From JAUNSR01 sp036655355 (GTDB lineage: Bacteria > Bacteroidota > Bacteroidia > Bacteroidales > JAUNSR01), in contig JAVVQG010000007.1 in NCBI GenBank assembly GCA_036655355.1, forward strand, positions 139,074-203,073: a stretch of 64,000 bases of DNA. Reading direction: 5' to 3'. Numbering within the stretch: position 1 is the stretch's first letter; every line of letters begins with the position of its first letter. The notes below the pieces were generated by a model. That model was not told the DNA's origin, did no database searches, and worked only from the letters and a program-made list of their open reading frames with translations. Below are positions 52,858-61,961 of the stretch, in pieces. The position numbers and the translations under genes were made by a program.

Positions 52858-53643
52858 ATGACAAATAAAAAACTTATAACCCAACGATTCGTCAAAGCTG
52901 CAAAGGCGTACGGCGAGAATGCAACGGCGCAAAAACTGATTGCGCAAAATTTGATTTCTCTCCTCAATAAATACAAATCCTTTGTTGAGGCGAATCACAT
53001 AGAAACAGCGGATTGCACTAAAGTATTGGAATTGGGATGCGGATCTGGATTCCTCACCCGGTTACTAATTGAGAAAGTAAACCCACATACGCTGATTGCG
53101 AACGACCTCTCCCCCTTCGCTTTATCTCAACTCTCTCTTTTAAGCCCCAACCACCATTTTATTGAAGGAGATGCCGAAAAAATTGATTTTGGCTCCCATT
53201 TTGATTTAATCGCTTCCGCCTCAACGGTTCAATGGTTTCATGATTTACCGGCTTTCCTTGAAAAAAGTTCAAAAGCGTTAAAAAGCAATGGTCTTTTAGC
53301 CATAAGCAGCTTTCTTCCGGGAAACCTGAAAGAGATACACGCATTAACCGGGATAGGGTTGGATTATTTCGGTTTAACGGAACTAGAAGAGATTACTTCG
53401 AAGTATTTCGATATTCTGGATATTAGAGAAGAAGAAATATCATTGCGTTTCGATCATCCCCTTGAAGTACTGAAACACCTTAAAAACACAGGTGTAACGG
53501 GAATAAGTAGTTTCAAATGGACCAAACATAAACTATCTGAATTCACCAATCAATACCATCGGGAATATTGTCTAGGAGGGAAATACCTCCTTACTTATAA
53601 ACCCGTATATATGATTGCACAAAAAAAACATAATACATTCTGA
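52858..53643 (+). CDS. bioC: Malonyl-ACP O-methyltransferase
   Basis: The 261-residue enzyme methylates malonyl-ACP with SAM so that fatty-acid synthase can build pimeloyl-ACP. The SAM motif VLELGCGSGFL is at about residues 55-65, followed by ANDLSPFALSQL and the family region around ASASTVQWFHDL. It is 9 bases after bioG and 2 bases before bioD. Length is typical. Function is supported by the neighbour genes. Confidence 0.92.
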   Translation: MTNKKLITQRFVKAAKAYGENATAQKLIAQNLISLLNKYKSFVEANHIETADCTKVLELGCGSGFLTRLLIEKVNPHTLIANDLSPFALSQLSLLSPNHHFIEGDAEKIDFGSHFDLIASASTVQWFHDLPAFLEKSSKALKSNGLLAISSFLPGNLKEIHALTGIGLDYFGLTELEEITSKYFDILDIREEEISLRFDHPLEVLKHLKNTGVTGISSFKWTKHKLSEFTNQYHREYCLGGKYLLTYKPVYMIAQKKHNTF

Positions 53644-53645
53644 AT

Positions 53646-54284
53646 ATGAAAGGAACTTATTTTATCTCCGGTATCGATACAAATATCGGAAAAACCATCG
53701 CTACCGGAATTATAGCCCGCAACTTAATGAAACAAGGGATTCAAGTCATTACTCAGAAAATGATTCAGACCGGAAATGTGTGTGAGTCAGAAGATATTCT
53801 TAAACACCGAGAAATCATGCAGGTTCCTCTCTTTCAGGAAGATTTGGATTTTCTGACAGCACCTTGCATCTTCTCCTATCCCTGTTCACCTCATCTTGCG
53901 GCTCGTTTAGATAAGAAAGAGATCGATCTGAAAAGGATACATGCGGCAACCCTTGAACTGGAGAAAAAATTTGATGTTGTGCTTCTCGAGGGAGCCGGAG
54001 GCATGATGGTTCCGATAACCGAAGAATATCTTACGATTGATTACATCTGCGAGCATCGCCTTCCCCTCATCTTTGTAACCTGCGGGAAATTAGGAAGCCT
54101 AAATCACACATTACTAAACCTCGATGTGATCAAGCAAAGAGGTATCAGGCTGGAAAAAGTGATCTTCAATCTGTATCCGGATAGCGATTCGATTATCACG
54201 AAGGATTCCATCGAATTCATCCGTCGGAGATTAGAGAAAGAGTTTCCCGAGACTGATTTTGAACTCATGGAGATGATTCCCTAA
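53646..54284 (+). CDS. bioD: Dethiobiotin synthase
   Basis: The 212-residue P-loop enzyme carboxylates DAPA to dethiobiotin with CO2 and ATP. The motif GIDTNIGKT (about residues 9-17) is the P-loop; LLEGAGGMMVPI and VTCGKLGSLNHTLL follow. It completes the operon so that the cell can make biotin from fatty-acid intermediates. It reads toward the LytTR regulator on the other strand, with 22 bases between them and no evident terminator. Confidence 0.95.
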   Translation: MKGTYFISGIDTNIGKTIATGIIARNLMKQGIQVITQKMIQTGNVCESEDILKHREIMQVPLFQEDLDFLTAPCIFSYPCSPHLAARLDKKEIDLKRIHAATLELEKKFDVVLLEGAGGMMVPITEEYLTIDYICEHRLPLIFVTCGKLGSLNHTLLNLDVIKQRGIRLEKVIFNLYPDSDSIITKDSIEFIRRRLEKEFPETDFELMEMIP

Positions 54285-54306
54285 AATGTGAAGTTAATAG
54301 AAACGG

Positions 54307-55080
54307 TTAATAATTCAACCACATCTTAAAGGATTGTATCTTATCTTCACTAATAAGTATTTTGCCTTTATAGAGTGGTTTTACCTGAACTACAATCTTA
54401 TTGTTGAAATATGGCTCCACACTCAATATGGAATCTATGCTCAATAAAACCTGTCTGTTTACCCGAAAGAAGCGGTCGGGATCTAATTGTTCGGATAATC
54501 GGGTTAATGAAAAATCAACTACATTTTCACGCCCCGAAGTTGTAACAGCATAAGTCATTTTGTTTTCTGAATAAAAATATGCAATATCAGCTACCTGCAA
54601 CGTTCGGAACTTATCTGTCGCGGAGATCAAGAACCGAGTCCGATAACTCTTCTCCTTTCGTTGCAGGCTTTCTAATAAAACCTATAGATATTCCGGTGAA
54701 CGGCTATTCTTGCGACTGATCAGATTTTCATATTTCACAATCGCTTCCACTAACCGCTGCTCATCTACCGGTTTAAGTATGTAATCGATGCTGTTCACAC
54801 TAAAAGCACGAACAGCATATTCATCGTAAGCAGTTGTGAAGATAATGACAGATTGCGGCTTAGCCTGCGTCAAAAATTCAAAAGAATTTCCGTCTGAGAG
54901 CTGTATATCCAAAAAGATAATATCAGGATGTTCATTCTCTTGGAACCAGCGAACTGCATCCTCTACATTTCCCGGCAATACGGTGACTTCCCATTCCGGA
55001 CGTATTCGCCGAATCATGGAATGAAGCAAACGTGCTGCCGGAATTTCATCTTCAATAATAACGACATTTAAATTACTCAT
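54307..55080 (-). pseudogene. LytTR response regulator interrupted by an in-frame amber codon
   Basis: The minus-strand frame from ATG 55080 to the stop at 54307 encodes a complete regulator except for one TAG at 54682-54684 (codon 133). Before it lies a receiver domain with Asp58 (FLDIQLSDG) and Lys103 (YILKPV). After it, in the same frame, are VLLESLQRKEKSYRTRF and the LytTR DNA-binding domain (about 155-257, DIAYFYSENKMTYAV). No frameshift is needed. Unless the amber codon is read through or suppressed, the cell makes only the receiver half, and the DNA-binding half is not made. The kinase overlaps by 8 bases. Confidence 0.85.
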
Positions 55081-56104
55081 ATAATAAAGGAATTACGACG
55101 GTAAAAATACCGTTGTCATTTGAAACTGCAATTTCCTTCCTCATAATCAATTTACAGCGGTTAGACAAATTCTTCAATCCGATACCGCATGATTCCTTGT
55201 TTTTCTTGAGATTAATGGAATTACTTACTTTCAATGACTCTTGTTCAATCTCAATCTCTATCTTAACGGGATTTCGTTGCGAAATCGTATTGTGTTTAAA
55301 AATATTCTCCACGAGCAGCTGCAATGTAAGAGGTGGAAGCCTGTATTCAAGGAAATCAGCCGGAATCTTTGAATGCCAATAGATGCAATTCCCCAAACGC
55401 ACTTCATGGAGAAATAAATATGCTTTCATAAAATCCAACTCATCCAGCAAGGTTACCAAAGGTTTGTCTTGTGCCTGTAAGACGTACCGATAAACATTCG
55501 ACAGGTTTTTTGTAAAACCTATCGCATTTTTCGGATCATATTCAATTTCTGCTATAAGCGTATTCAGACTATTGAATAAGAAATGGGGATTCAACTGGTT
55601 CTGCAATGCCGTATAACGGGCTTTATTATTCTCCTCACGTAGCTCGGCCGCCTGTTGTTGAAATTTAAGCGTTTCCTGAATGGATCGATTGGCAAGCAAA
55701 AGTGCCAGAATCACCAATTCGATGAGCCATACTACGATTAAGATGCGACTACCCCCATTGGGAAAGATAAATGGCTGCGATACTCCCGCAAGAATCTTTG
55801 CCAATACCAACAAGCCGTAATTGAGAAGAAAAAACAGAAGCATCACCATTGCATAAATACCGATGATTTTCCACCTGCTCCGTAGATTCCTACTATATTG
55901 ATTATTTACCCACGAACTGATACGAATCGTTGCATATCCCACAACATTGAAGGTTAATACAAAGAAAAGAAATGCCCCTAAGGTATTAATCGCATCCGAT
56001 ACACGCTCTGGCAAACTGGTGTAGTTTACCAAAAGCAAATAAGAGAACATACTTAAACCGGTAAATATCAATCCATATAATAAGCTGTCATATTTTCTTC
56101 TCAT
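55073..56104 (-). CDS. LytS-like sensor histidine kinase (His_kinase family)
   Basis: The 343-residue membrane kinase has about four transmembrane helices (10-27, 37-60, 80-105, 121-140). It then has a His_kinase domain with phospho-acceptor region LNPHFLFNSLN (His174) and a HATPase domain with N-box region VENIFKHN and G-box GIGLKNL. No extracellular sensor domain is evident, so it may sense through its membrane part. It overlaps the start of the LytTR regulator by 8 bases, so the two are translationally coupled. Its natural target is the interrupted regulator. Confidence 0.9.
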   Translation of the reverse strand: MRRKYDSLLYGLIFTGLSMFSYLLLVNYTSLPERVSDAINTLGAFLFFVLTFNVVGYATIRISSWVNNQYSRNLRSRWKIIGIYAMVMLLFFLLNYGLLVLAKILAGVSQPFIFPNGGSRILIVVWLIELVILALLLANRSIQETLKFQQQAAELREENNKARYTALQNQLNPHFLFNSLNTLIAEIEYDPKNAIGFTKNLSNVYRYVLQAQDKPLVTLLDELDFMKAYLFLHEVRLGNCIYWHSKIPADFLEYRLPPLTLQLLVENIFKHNTISQRNPVKIEIEIEQESLKVSNSINLKKNKESCGIGLKNLSNRCKLIMRKEIAVSNDNGIFTVVIPLLYE

Positions 56105-56232
56105 TCGTAAGTAGTTATTTTTTTATCATCAAGATCAAATACGGCCTTCCGTTTCCCTTAACCGGGTATCTCAACGCTAGAGAAACGGAGCCGATTCTCA
56201 AACTATGCTATTGAATTGGCAAATTAAGAACT

Positions 56233-57531
56233 TTAATAATTAGGATAAGCATTCAAAGACTTTAATAATGCTGAATAATGTCCCTGCGCGGCCGCTTTAG
56301 CCTGAACATAATTGATTTGCGAAGTTTGACGGTAGGTCTGAGCATCAATCACCTCAAGGATGGAAACCTTCCCTTCTTGATATCGCTCAAGGGCTTTTCG
56401 CTCATTTTCTTTCGCTTTACCCAATGAATTCTCACTCAATTCGACCTGACTCAATGCTTGTTTCAAAGCTACACGGGCAGTAGCTATTTCTAGCTCTACC
56501 CAATCCTCTACTTTATGAAGGTTGTCTAGCGCGATGCCTCTCCGCTGAGCATATGAGTTTCGCTCATTCCGACGCTTTCCCCACTCAAAAATAGGAACCG
56601 TCAGTTTTGCATACACACCATAATTCGGATCCGGATCGGAATTGAAATTATAACCCGGCGAAGAGAAACTTCCCTCTGCACCGATATAAAGTTGCGGCTT
56701 ATATTTTGAATCATTGAGCCGCAAAGAACTCTCCGCAATCTGTACCTGACCGGATGCGATCTTCACCTCCGGTCTGTCTGGCTCTGACATTGAAAATAAT
56801 GTGTCGTTACAAGATACTACAGGTATGGTTTCATCCAATAGCGTAGAAACGTCCAGGGGTGTCCCCAGAATTGAATTAAGAGCCATTCTTCCTGTCACCA
56901 GGTTATTTTTAGCTTGCAGCAAAAGATATTCAGCTTCATTTAGCTTCACTTCGGCCATCAATAAATCTTGTGAATCTATCAATCCTACGCGGACCCTTTC
57001 ACGGATTGTCTCTGTCAATGAAGCTACGGAATTTCTGAATTCCGTAGCAATCCCTACCATCTCAGCGCGGGCGACGGTGTTCCAGTATTGAATATCGGTC
57101 TGGTAGCACACCGCATTTCGTATCGCTTCTAATTCATAGTTAGCCAATGAATTACGATGCTGCGCCAAACGAATCGCTTCCAATACGCGCCCCCCCGTAT
57201 ATACCGGTTGCAAGAGAGAAACAGACGCACCGTAATTCACTTCATTTCCCTGAAAAGTAACGGGATTTACACTCCCGGGCAGACTCAAAGAGAGTTCCAT
57301 GGGATTTCCCGTGTATTGGAAGTTTGCTCCCCCTTGTAGTTTTGGTTTTAAGTCGGCACGGGCTGCTCTTTCAAGTTCCACACTTGCAGAGATATTCTTC
57401 TCCGCTGCTTTCAGATCATGGTTGTAATCGAGTGCCATCATCCGGTATTTCTGCAAAAGTGACGCTACATCATTCGCTGTAATAGACATCGCTCCACTTA
57501 GTGCAACAATCAAAAATAACTTTCTATACAT
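56233..57531 (-). CDS. TolC-family outer-membrane efflux protein
   Basis: The 432-residue protein has a signal peptide (to about residue 20) and two TolC-type repeats of long alpha-hairpins (regions near 40-200 and 250-430). ILEVIDAQTYRQTSQINY near the end is typical. It forms the outer-membrane channel of a tripartite efflux pump. Its ATG overlaps the RND stop codon by one base (TAATG-like), which allows translational coupling. It is last in the MFP-RND-TolC operon. Confidence 0.9.
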   Translation of the reverse strand: MYRKLFLIVALSGAMSITANDVASLLQKYRMMALDYNHDLKAAEKNISASVELERAARADLKPKLQGGANFQYTGNPMELSLSLPGSVNPVTFQGNEVNYGASVSLLQPVYTGGRVLEAIRLAQHRNSLANYELEAIRNAVCYQTDIQYWNTVARAEMVGIATEFRNSVASLTETIRERVRVGLIDSQDLLMAEVKLNEAEYLLLQAKNNLVTGRMALNSILGTPLDVSTLLDETIPVVSCNDTLFSMSEPDRPEVKIASGQVQIAESSLRLNDSKYKPQLYIGAEGSFSSPGYNFNSDPDPNYGVYAKLTVPIFEWGKRRNERNSYAQRRGIALDNLHKVEDWVELEIATARVALKQALSQVELSENSLGKAKENERKALERYQEGKVSILEVIDAQTYRQTSQINYVQAKAAAQGHYSALLKSLNAYPNY

Positions 57532-60500
57532 TATACAGGTTCTTTGACATTATAGAATGCGGCATAAAGGGCCGGCGTAATAAATAAAGTAAGAAGTGTA
57601 GCAAAGGTCAGACCAAAAATGATGGTAGCTGCCATTCCTCCGAAGGCTACATCAAAAAGCAACGGAATCATTCCGAAAACAGTAGTAGTAGCTGCCATCA
57701 GCACCGGCCGCGTTCGTGTTACCGTCGCTTCAACGACTGCCGTATAAAGAGCTGTTCCATTTTTATGTTGTACGTTGATCTCGTCAATCAGTACGATTAC
57801 ATTTTTAATAATCATCCCCAATAAACCCAACCATCCCGCTATGGGGAAAAAGCCGAATTCGAAACCGGTAAGCAACATACCCACCACAACTCCAATCAAC
57901 GATAACGGTAAGATGGATAAAATGATCAGCGGGTCTCTAAAATTTCCGAAAAGAGCAACCAATACAAGAACCAACATCAAAAATGCGAGTGGAAAGAACT
58001 TCGCCAACGCAGACAATCCCTCTTTCTGGTCTTTAAATTGCGAATCCCAAAAGAACGTATACCCATCCGGTAATTTCATCTGTTCAATCTCATCTCTGAT
58101 TTCGCTATGGACTTTCGCCATTGTTTGACCCTCCTTTACTCCACACATCGCAGCCATAGAAATTCGTCGGTTATACGTTCTGATTTGCGGGAACTCCCAT
58201 GTAGTTTCAATTTTTTCCGTCACTTGCGATAAAGGAGCCGACCTGTCACCATTCCAAACTGCAAAATTGCCCAAAGCGTCGGCGGTGGCTATTTCGGTTT
58301 GTCCGGATCTCAATAGAACGGGCACTTTCTTCTCCTGATCGCGATAAATCCCAACAGGAATCCCTTCAGAAATGGATTTTACAGATTCCATCATCTGTGC
58401 TTTCGTTATTCCTAATACACCGGCTTTTACCGGGTCATACACCGGTCGCACCATCATCGTCCGATTTCCCCATTCATTTCGTGCATCTGCTACATTGGGA
58501 TTAGTACGCATAATCTCAATTGCTTCATTCACCAAGGAATCAAGTACTGCCGGATCCGGACCTAGGAAACGGGCCTCGATAAGAGCTTCTGAAAGTGGAC
58601 TCAATTCGAACTTATTGACTTTCAGCAACGGTTCGGGGTATACTCGTCTAAGCGTGTCACGAAGAATCGAATGCAACTCTCTTGACAATTTCGAAGAGTT
58701 ACATTTCACCAGAATCTGAGCATAATTCGACTGAGGACCAAAGGCTACATTCGAAAGATAATAGCGTGGAGGTGTCCTGCCGATATAAGTCGAAACTAAT
58801 TCGGTTTGCTCATAACCCTTAATAAAATCTGCAATTTCAGAACTCATCCGGTCCATTTTCTCTATCCGTGTACCTTCGGGCATCCACATATCGATCGTGA
58901 AATAAGGCTTATCCAGAGAAGGCACGAAAACTTTAGGTATAAAACGGAAACTCCAAGCAGAAATCACAAGTAGGAAAATTAAAAATCCGATTGCCGGATA
59001 TCTATGCTTAATCACGCAACGAAGTACTTTTCGAAAACGATCATAGCTTTTCCCGGTGAAAAGCTCCTTCTTCAACTCTTCCGGACGCGGTCGCCGAACA
59101 AATTCCTGAATACAAAATGGTGTTTGTGTGAGCGCAAAAACCCAACTGAACATCAGCGATACCCCAATTACGATTACAAGCGATGACAGCAATTCACCCG
59201 TTATATGAGGAGAGTAATAGATTGGAAGGAACGTAAGAATAGCAATTACCGTTGCAGCCAATAAAGGCAGTGAGGTAGCGGAGCACGCTTGCATGATAGC
59301 AACCCGCTTACGCATCCCTTTTTGCATATTCACAAGTGTTGAGTCAGAAACCACAATTGCATTATCAACCAACATACCCATTGCGATAATGATAGCGGCG
59401 AGGGACATGCGTTGTAAAGCGATTCCACCTGCAAACATCACAATCAGTGTGGCGAAAATGGAAAATACCAACCCGCTCCCGATTAGAATCCCATTCTTGA
59501 ATCCGATGAAAAATAGGAGTATCGCAACCACCGTAACAACCGAGATGATGAGGTTCAGAATAAACCCCCGATTAGCAACCGCTGATTCATACCCCTGGTC
59601 ATAAATCGATGTCAGTTCAAAACCTTCCGGCATGTTCTCCGAAAACCAAGCGATGCGCTTCTCAACCAATGCAGCCATATCCACCACATTACCCGTCGGT
59701 ACGGTAGAAATAGCGAGTCCTATCGCAGGTTCACCATTTACGCGCATGATGTTGCTTGCCGGAACTTTATATGATTCTTGCAAAGTTGCAATGTCTGACA
59801 GTCGAAAGTGCTCTCCACCCTTTGACACAATCGTCAGATTCGAGATATCCTCTAAAGAATAAAAGCTACCTGTGGATTCGATCCGGATCCGTGCATGATC
59901 CGTCTCAATAGCACCGGCATCAACCACCTTGTTCTGACCCTCGAAAGCGCGCACAATATCCGCCGTGGTAATGCTTCCTCGCGACATCAAAGCGGGACTA
60001 AGCCGTATTTCTACAGTAGGGTTCTGTGCCCCGTAAATCTCCACTTTCGCCACATCCTTCACTTGAAGTAAATCATTCTTAATGAGTTTGGCTTGAGATT
60101 CGAGCTCCCTGTAATTACGCCCGTTTCCGGTGAGTGCATAGAAAACACCCAATACGTCTCCGAAATCATCGTTTACCACAGAAGGACCTGCACCTGAAGG
60201 CAACTTACTTTGCACATCATTCACTTTGCGTCGCAACTTATCCCAAAGTTGTTGCATCTCTTCGGCACGGATCTCTTTCTTTACATAAACCGTTATCTTC
60301 GACAATCCGGCACGATTCTCGGTTTTCAGGTAATACAGTTCTCCTAACGACTGGATGGATTCCTCCAAAACATCCGTAACCTGAGTCTGCACCTCGTGCG
60401 GTGATGCCCCGGGATAGGGTGTTATAACCAATGCCTGCTTAATTGTAAAAGGAGCATCTTCTAGTTTTCCCATTTTCATGTAAGAAAATATCCCACCGGT

Positions 60501-60566
60501 CAGAATCAGAAATAGTAATAAAAGTGTAACCGGTTTATTCTTCAAAAAATACTTTACGAGTTTCAT
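57531..60566 (-). CDS. RND-type efflux transporter (AcrB/MdtB-like)
   Basis: The 1011-residue inner-membrane protein has 12 transmembrane helices with two large periplasmic loops (about 30-330 and 550-860). Family signatures include GAAxHEVQ-like GASPHEVQTQV near the start, AIIIAMGMLVDNAIVVSD in TM4, and the C-terminal GLLGMIIKNVIVLIDEIN. The TM4 Asp pair for proton transfer (VDNAIVVSD) is present. The substrate is unknown. It lies between the adaptor and TolC genes in an operon. Confidence 0.93.
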   Translation of the reverse strand: MKLVKYFLKNKPVTLLLLFLILTGGIFSYMKMGKLEDAPFTIKQALVITPYPGASPHEVQTQVTDVLEESIQSLGELYYLKTENRAGLSKITVYVKKEIRAEEMQQLWDKLRRKVNDVQSKLPSGAGPSVVNDDFGDVLGVFYALTGNGRNYRELESQAKLIKNDLLQVKDVAKVEIYGAQNPTVEIRLSPALMSRGSITTADIVRAFEGQNKVVDAGAIETDHARIRIESTGSFYSLEDISNLTIVSKGGEHFRLSDIATLQESYKVPASNIMRVNGEPAIGLAISTVPTGNVVDMAALVEKRIAWFSENMPEGFELTSIYDQGYESAVANRGFILNLIISVVTVVAILLFFIGFKNGILIGSGLVFSIFATLIVMFAGGIALQRMSLAAIIIAMGMLVDNAIVVSDSTLVNMQKGMRKRVAIMQACSATSLPLLAATVIAILTFLPIYYSPHITGELLSSLVIVIGVSLMFSWVFALTQTPFCIQEFVRRPRPEELKKELFTGKSYDRFRKVLRCVIKHRYPAIGFLIFLLVISAWSFRFIPKVFVPSLDKPYFTIDMWMPEGTRIEKMDRMSSEIADFIKGYEQTELVSTYIGRTPPRYYLSNVAFGPQSNYAQILVKCNSSKLSRELHSILRDTLRRVYPEPLLKVNKFELSPLSEALIEARFLGPDPAVLDSLVNEAIEIMRTNPNVADARNEWGNRTMMVRPVYDPVKAGVLGITKAQMMESVKSISEGIPVGIYRDQEKKVPVLLRSGQTEIATADALGNFAVWNGDRSAPLSQVTEKIETTWEFPQIRTYNRRISMAAMCGVKEGQTMAKVHSEIRDEIEQMKLPDGYTFFWDSQFKDQKEGLSALAKFFPLAFLMLVLVLVALFGNFRDPLIILSILPLSLIGVVVGMLLTGFEFGFFPIAGWLGLLGMIIKNVIVLIDEINVQHKNGTALYTAVVEATVTRTRPVLMAATTTVFGMIPLLFDVAFGGMAATIIFGLTFATLLTLFITPALYAAFYNVKEPV

Positions 60567-60605
60567 TCTTGCTTGTTCTTATCGTATTTATCAATCGGTG
60601 TTCTT

Positions 60606-61682
60606 TTATAACTTTGTAATTTCCGCACCAGCTTTTCCGGCACCGTGAATCTCAACTTCCATCTCATCTGATAAAAATCTCAGACTACTGATAGCCACTT
60701 GATCTCCCTTTTCGATCCCCTTTGTTACAGAAACATTTCCATCTGGAAGTAATTGTTCCACTACTACTCTACGTTGGGATACACGCTTCGTTTCCGGATT
60801 TACAACCCAAACGTAAGTTCCGGCAGTCGGCCTTTGACATAATGCGATTTGCGGGATAACAAGTGAGGTTTCAACCGGAGCCGAGAGGTTGAAAGAGAGA
60901 TTTCCCGACATTCCGGCTAAATAGCGATTATCCGGATTGGGTATGACTGCCGTTAAGAGGTAAGAGAGATTATTGCGAGACGTATTTTTAGATACTTCTA
61001 ACAACTCTCCTTCCAGAATCGTATTTGGCAACGCATCGAAAGATAAATTCACTTTATTGATTCTATGCGATTCAAACGCAATGTCCTGCGTCACATAGGC
61101 TTCTATTCTTAATCTCTCAATATCCACGAACGTTATAACGGGCTGTGTCGGTTTTACATCTTGATATTCCTCAATAAAAACCTCACTCACATACCCGTCG
61201 AAAGGAGCGATTAACCGTGTGTCTTTCAATTCATTCAATGCGGTTTCAAATGCGAGTTTAGCAGCGATATAATCGGCATTTACCTTCTCATAAGCACTTG
61301 CTGAAATGTTATTTTTCTCATATAAAACGTTTATTCTTTCAAATTCAGCTTCAGATTGATTGAAGATCGCTTCAGCTTTCTCCTTTCGTATTTTAAAATC
61401 ACGGGAATCCACCTCGGCAATTAATTCACCTTTCCGATAGAATCCACCTACAAACACTTCGAATTTACGAATAGGACCTCCCACTCGGAAAGAGAGTTCC
61501 GAAGAACGATATGGCTTTGAGATGAAAGAAAACTTTTTATCGCGTACTTCAGCATCTCCGGATACCGTTGCCACTTTTACGCTTATCCTGGAATCGTTCT
61601 CTTTTTTTACGTTACGCTCACATCCGAGTAATAAAAATGGTGCACACAGCACAGCCAGTGATTTTGTGTCAAATAACTTCAT
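60606..61682 (-). CDS. Periplasmic adaptor (MFP) lipoprotein of the RND pump
   Basis: The 358-residue protein has a lipobox LLLGC (modified Cys21). The HlyD/AcrA-type adaptor fold shows a barrel-sandwich domain (about 65-175), a coiled-coil hairpin near 95-145 (Glu/Lys rich), and beta-barrel and membrane-proximal domains near the end. It links the RND transporter to the TolC channel. It is the first gene of the operon; a -7 element lies 111 bases upstream. The lipobox shows it is anchored in a membrane leaflet. Confidence 0.9.
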   Translation of the reverse strand: MKLFDTKSLAVLCAPFLLLGCERNVKKENDSRISVKVATVSGDAEVRDKKFSFISKPYRSSELSFRVGGPIRKFEVFVGGFYRKGELIAEVDSRDFKIRKEKAEAIFNQSEAEFERINVLYEKNNISASAYEKVNADYIAAKLAFETALNELKDTRLIAPFDGYVSEVFIEEYQDVKPTQPVITFVDIERLRIEAYVTQDIAFESHRINKVNLSFDALPNTILEGELLEVSKNTSRNNLSYLLTAVIPNPDNRYLAGMSGNLSFNLSAPVETSLVIPQIALCQRPTAGTYVWVVNPETKRVSQRRVVVEQLLPDGNVSVTKGIEKGDQVAISSLRFLSDEMEVEIHGAGKAGAEITKL

Positions 61683-61792
61683 CTGCTCTATAATTTGTTA
61701 TTTATGTTCATGCATCTGAGATAACCGATCAGTCGTTGCATCAATGTAGAACGTATGCCCTCGTCACATAGATATCTGCTTCTGATTCTAAA

Positions 61793-61800
61793 CAAAAATA
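61793..61800 (-). promoter_or_regulatory. -7 element for the RND efflux operon
   Basis: Minus-strand TATTTTTG matches TAnnTTTG. It lies 111 bases before the MFP start codon and just downstream, on that strand, of an 8-bp inverted repeat at 61813-61856. Confidence 0.45.
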
Positions 61801-61812
61801 CTTTATGGAGCC

Positions 61813-61856
61813 GGTTCCATTCTTTAGGATTTTACCCAATCCCGAAAAATGGAACC
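61813..61856. promoter_or_regulatory. Inverted repeat upstream of the efflux operon promoter
   Basis: GGTTCCAT at 61813-61820 and ATGGAACC at 61849-61856 are 8-bp inverted half-sites with 28 bases between them. They lie at or upstream of the -33 position of the RND operon. They could be regulator half-sites; no regulator is assigned. Confidence 0.35.
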
Positions 61857-61880
61857 TGAATTCCGGATTTAGTTACCCGA

Positions 61881-61916
61881 AAAAAAAATCACAGCTACCC
61901 GAAAGTAACTGTGATT
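61881..61916 (-). terminator. Terminator of the GLUG-repeat protein gene
   Basis: AATCACAG at 61887-61894 pairs with CTGTGATT at 61909-61916. On the minus strand the hairpin runs into T8-9. It lies 46 bases after the GLUG gene stop. Confidence 0.75.
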
Positions 61917-61961
61917 CTTAAAATCATCTAGTTTAGATAATAGGTTCGCACCTTTGTATGA

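Noticed and set aside
54285..54306. Terminator between bioD and the LytTR gene
   Set aside because: The 22 bases contain no inverted repeat or T-run; the convergent ends may overlap.
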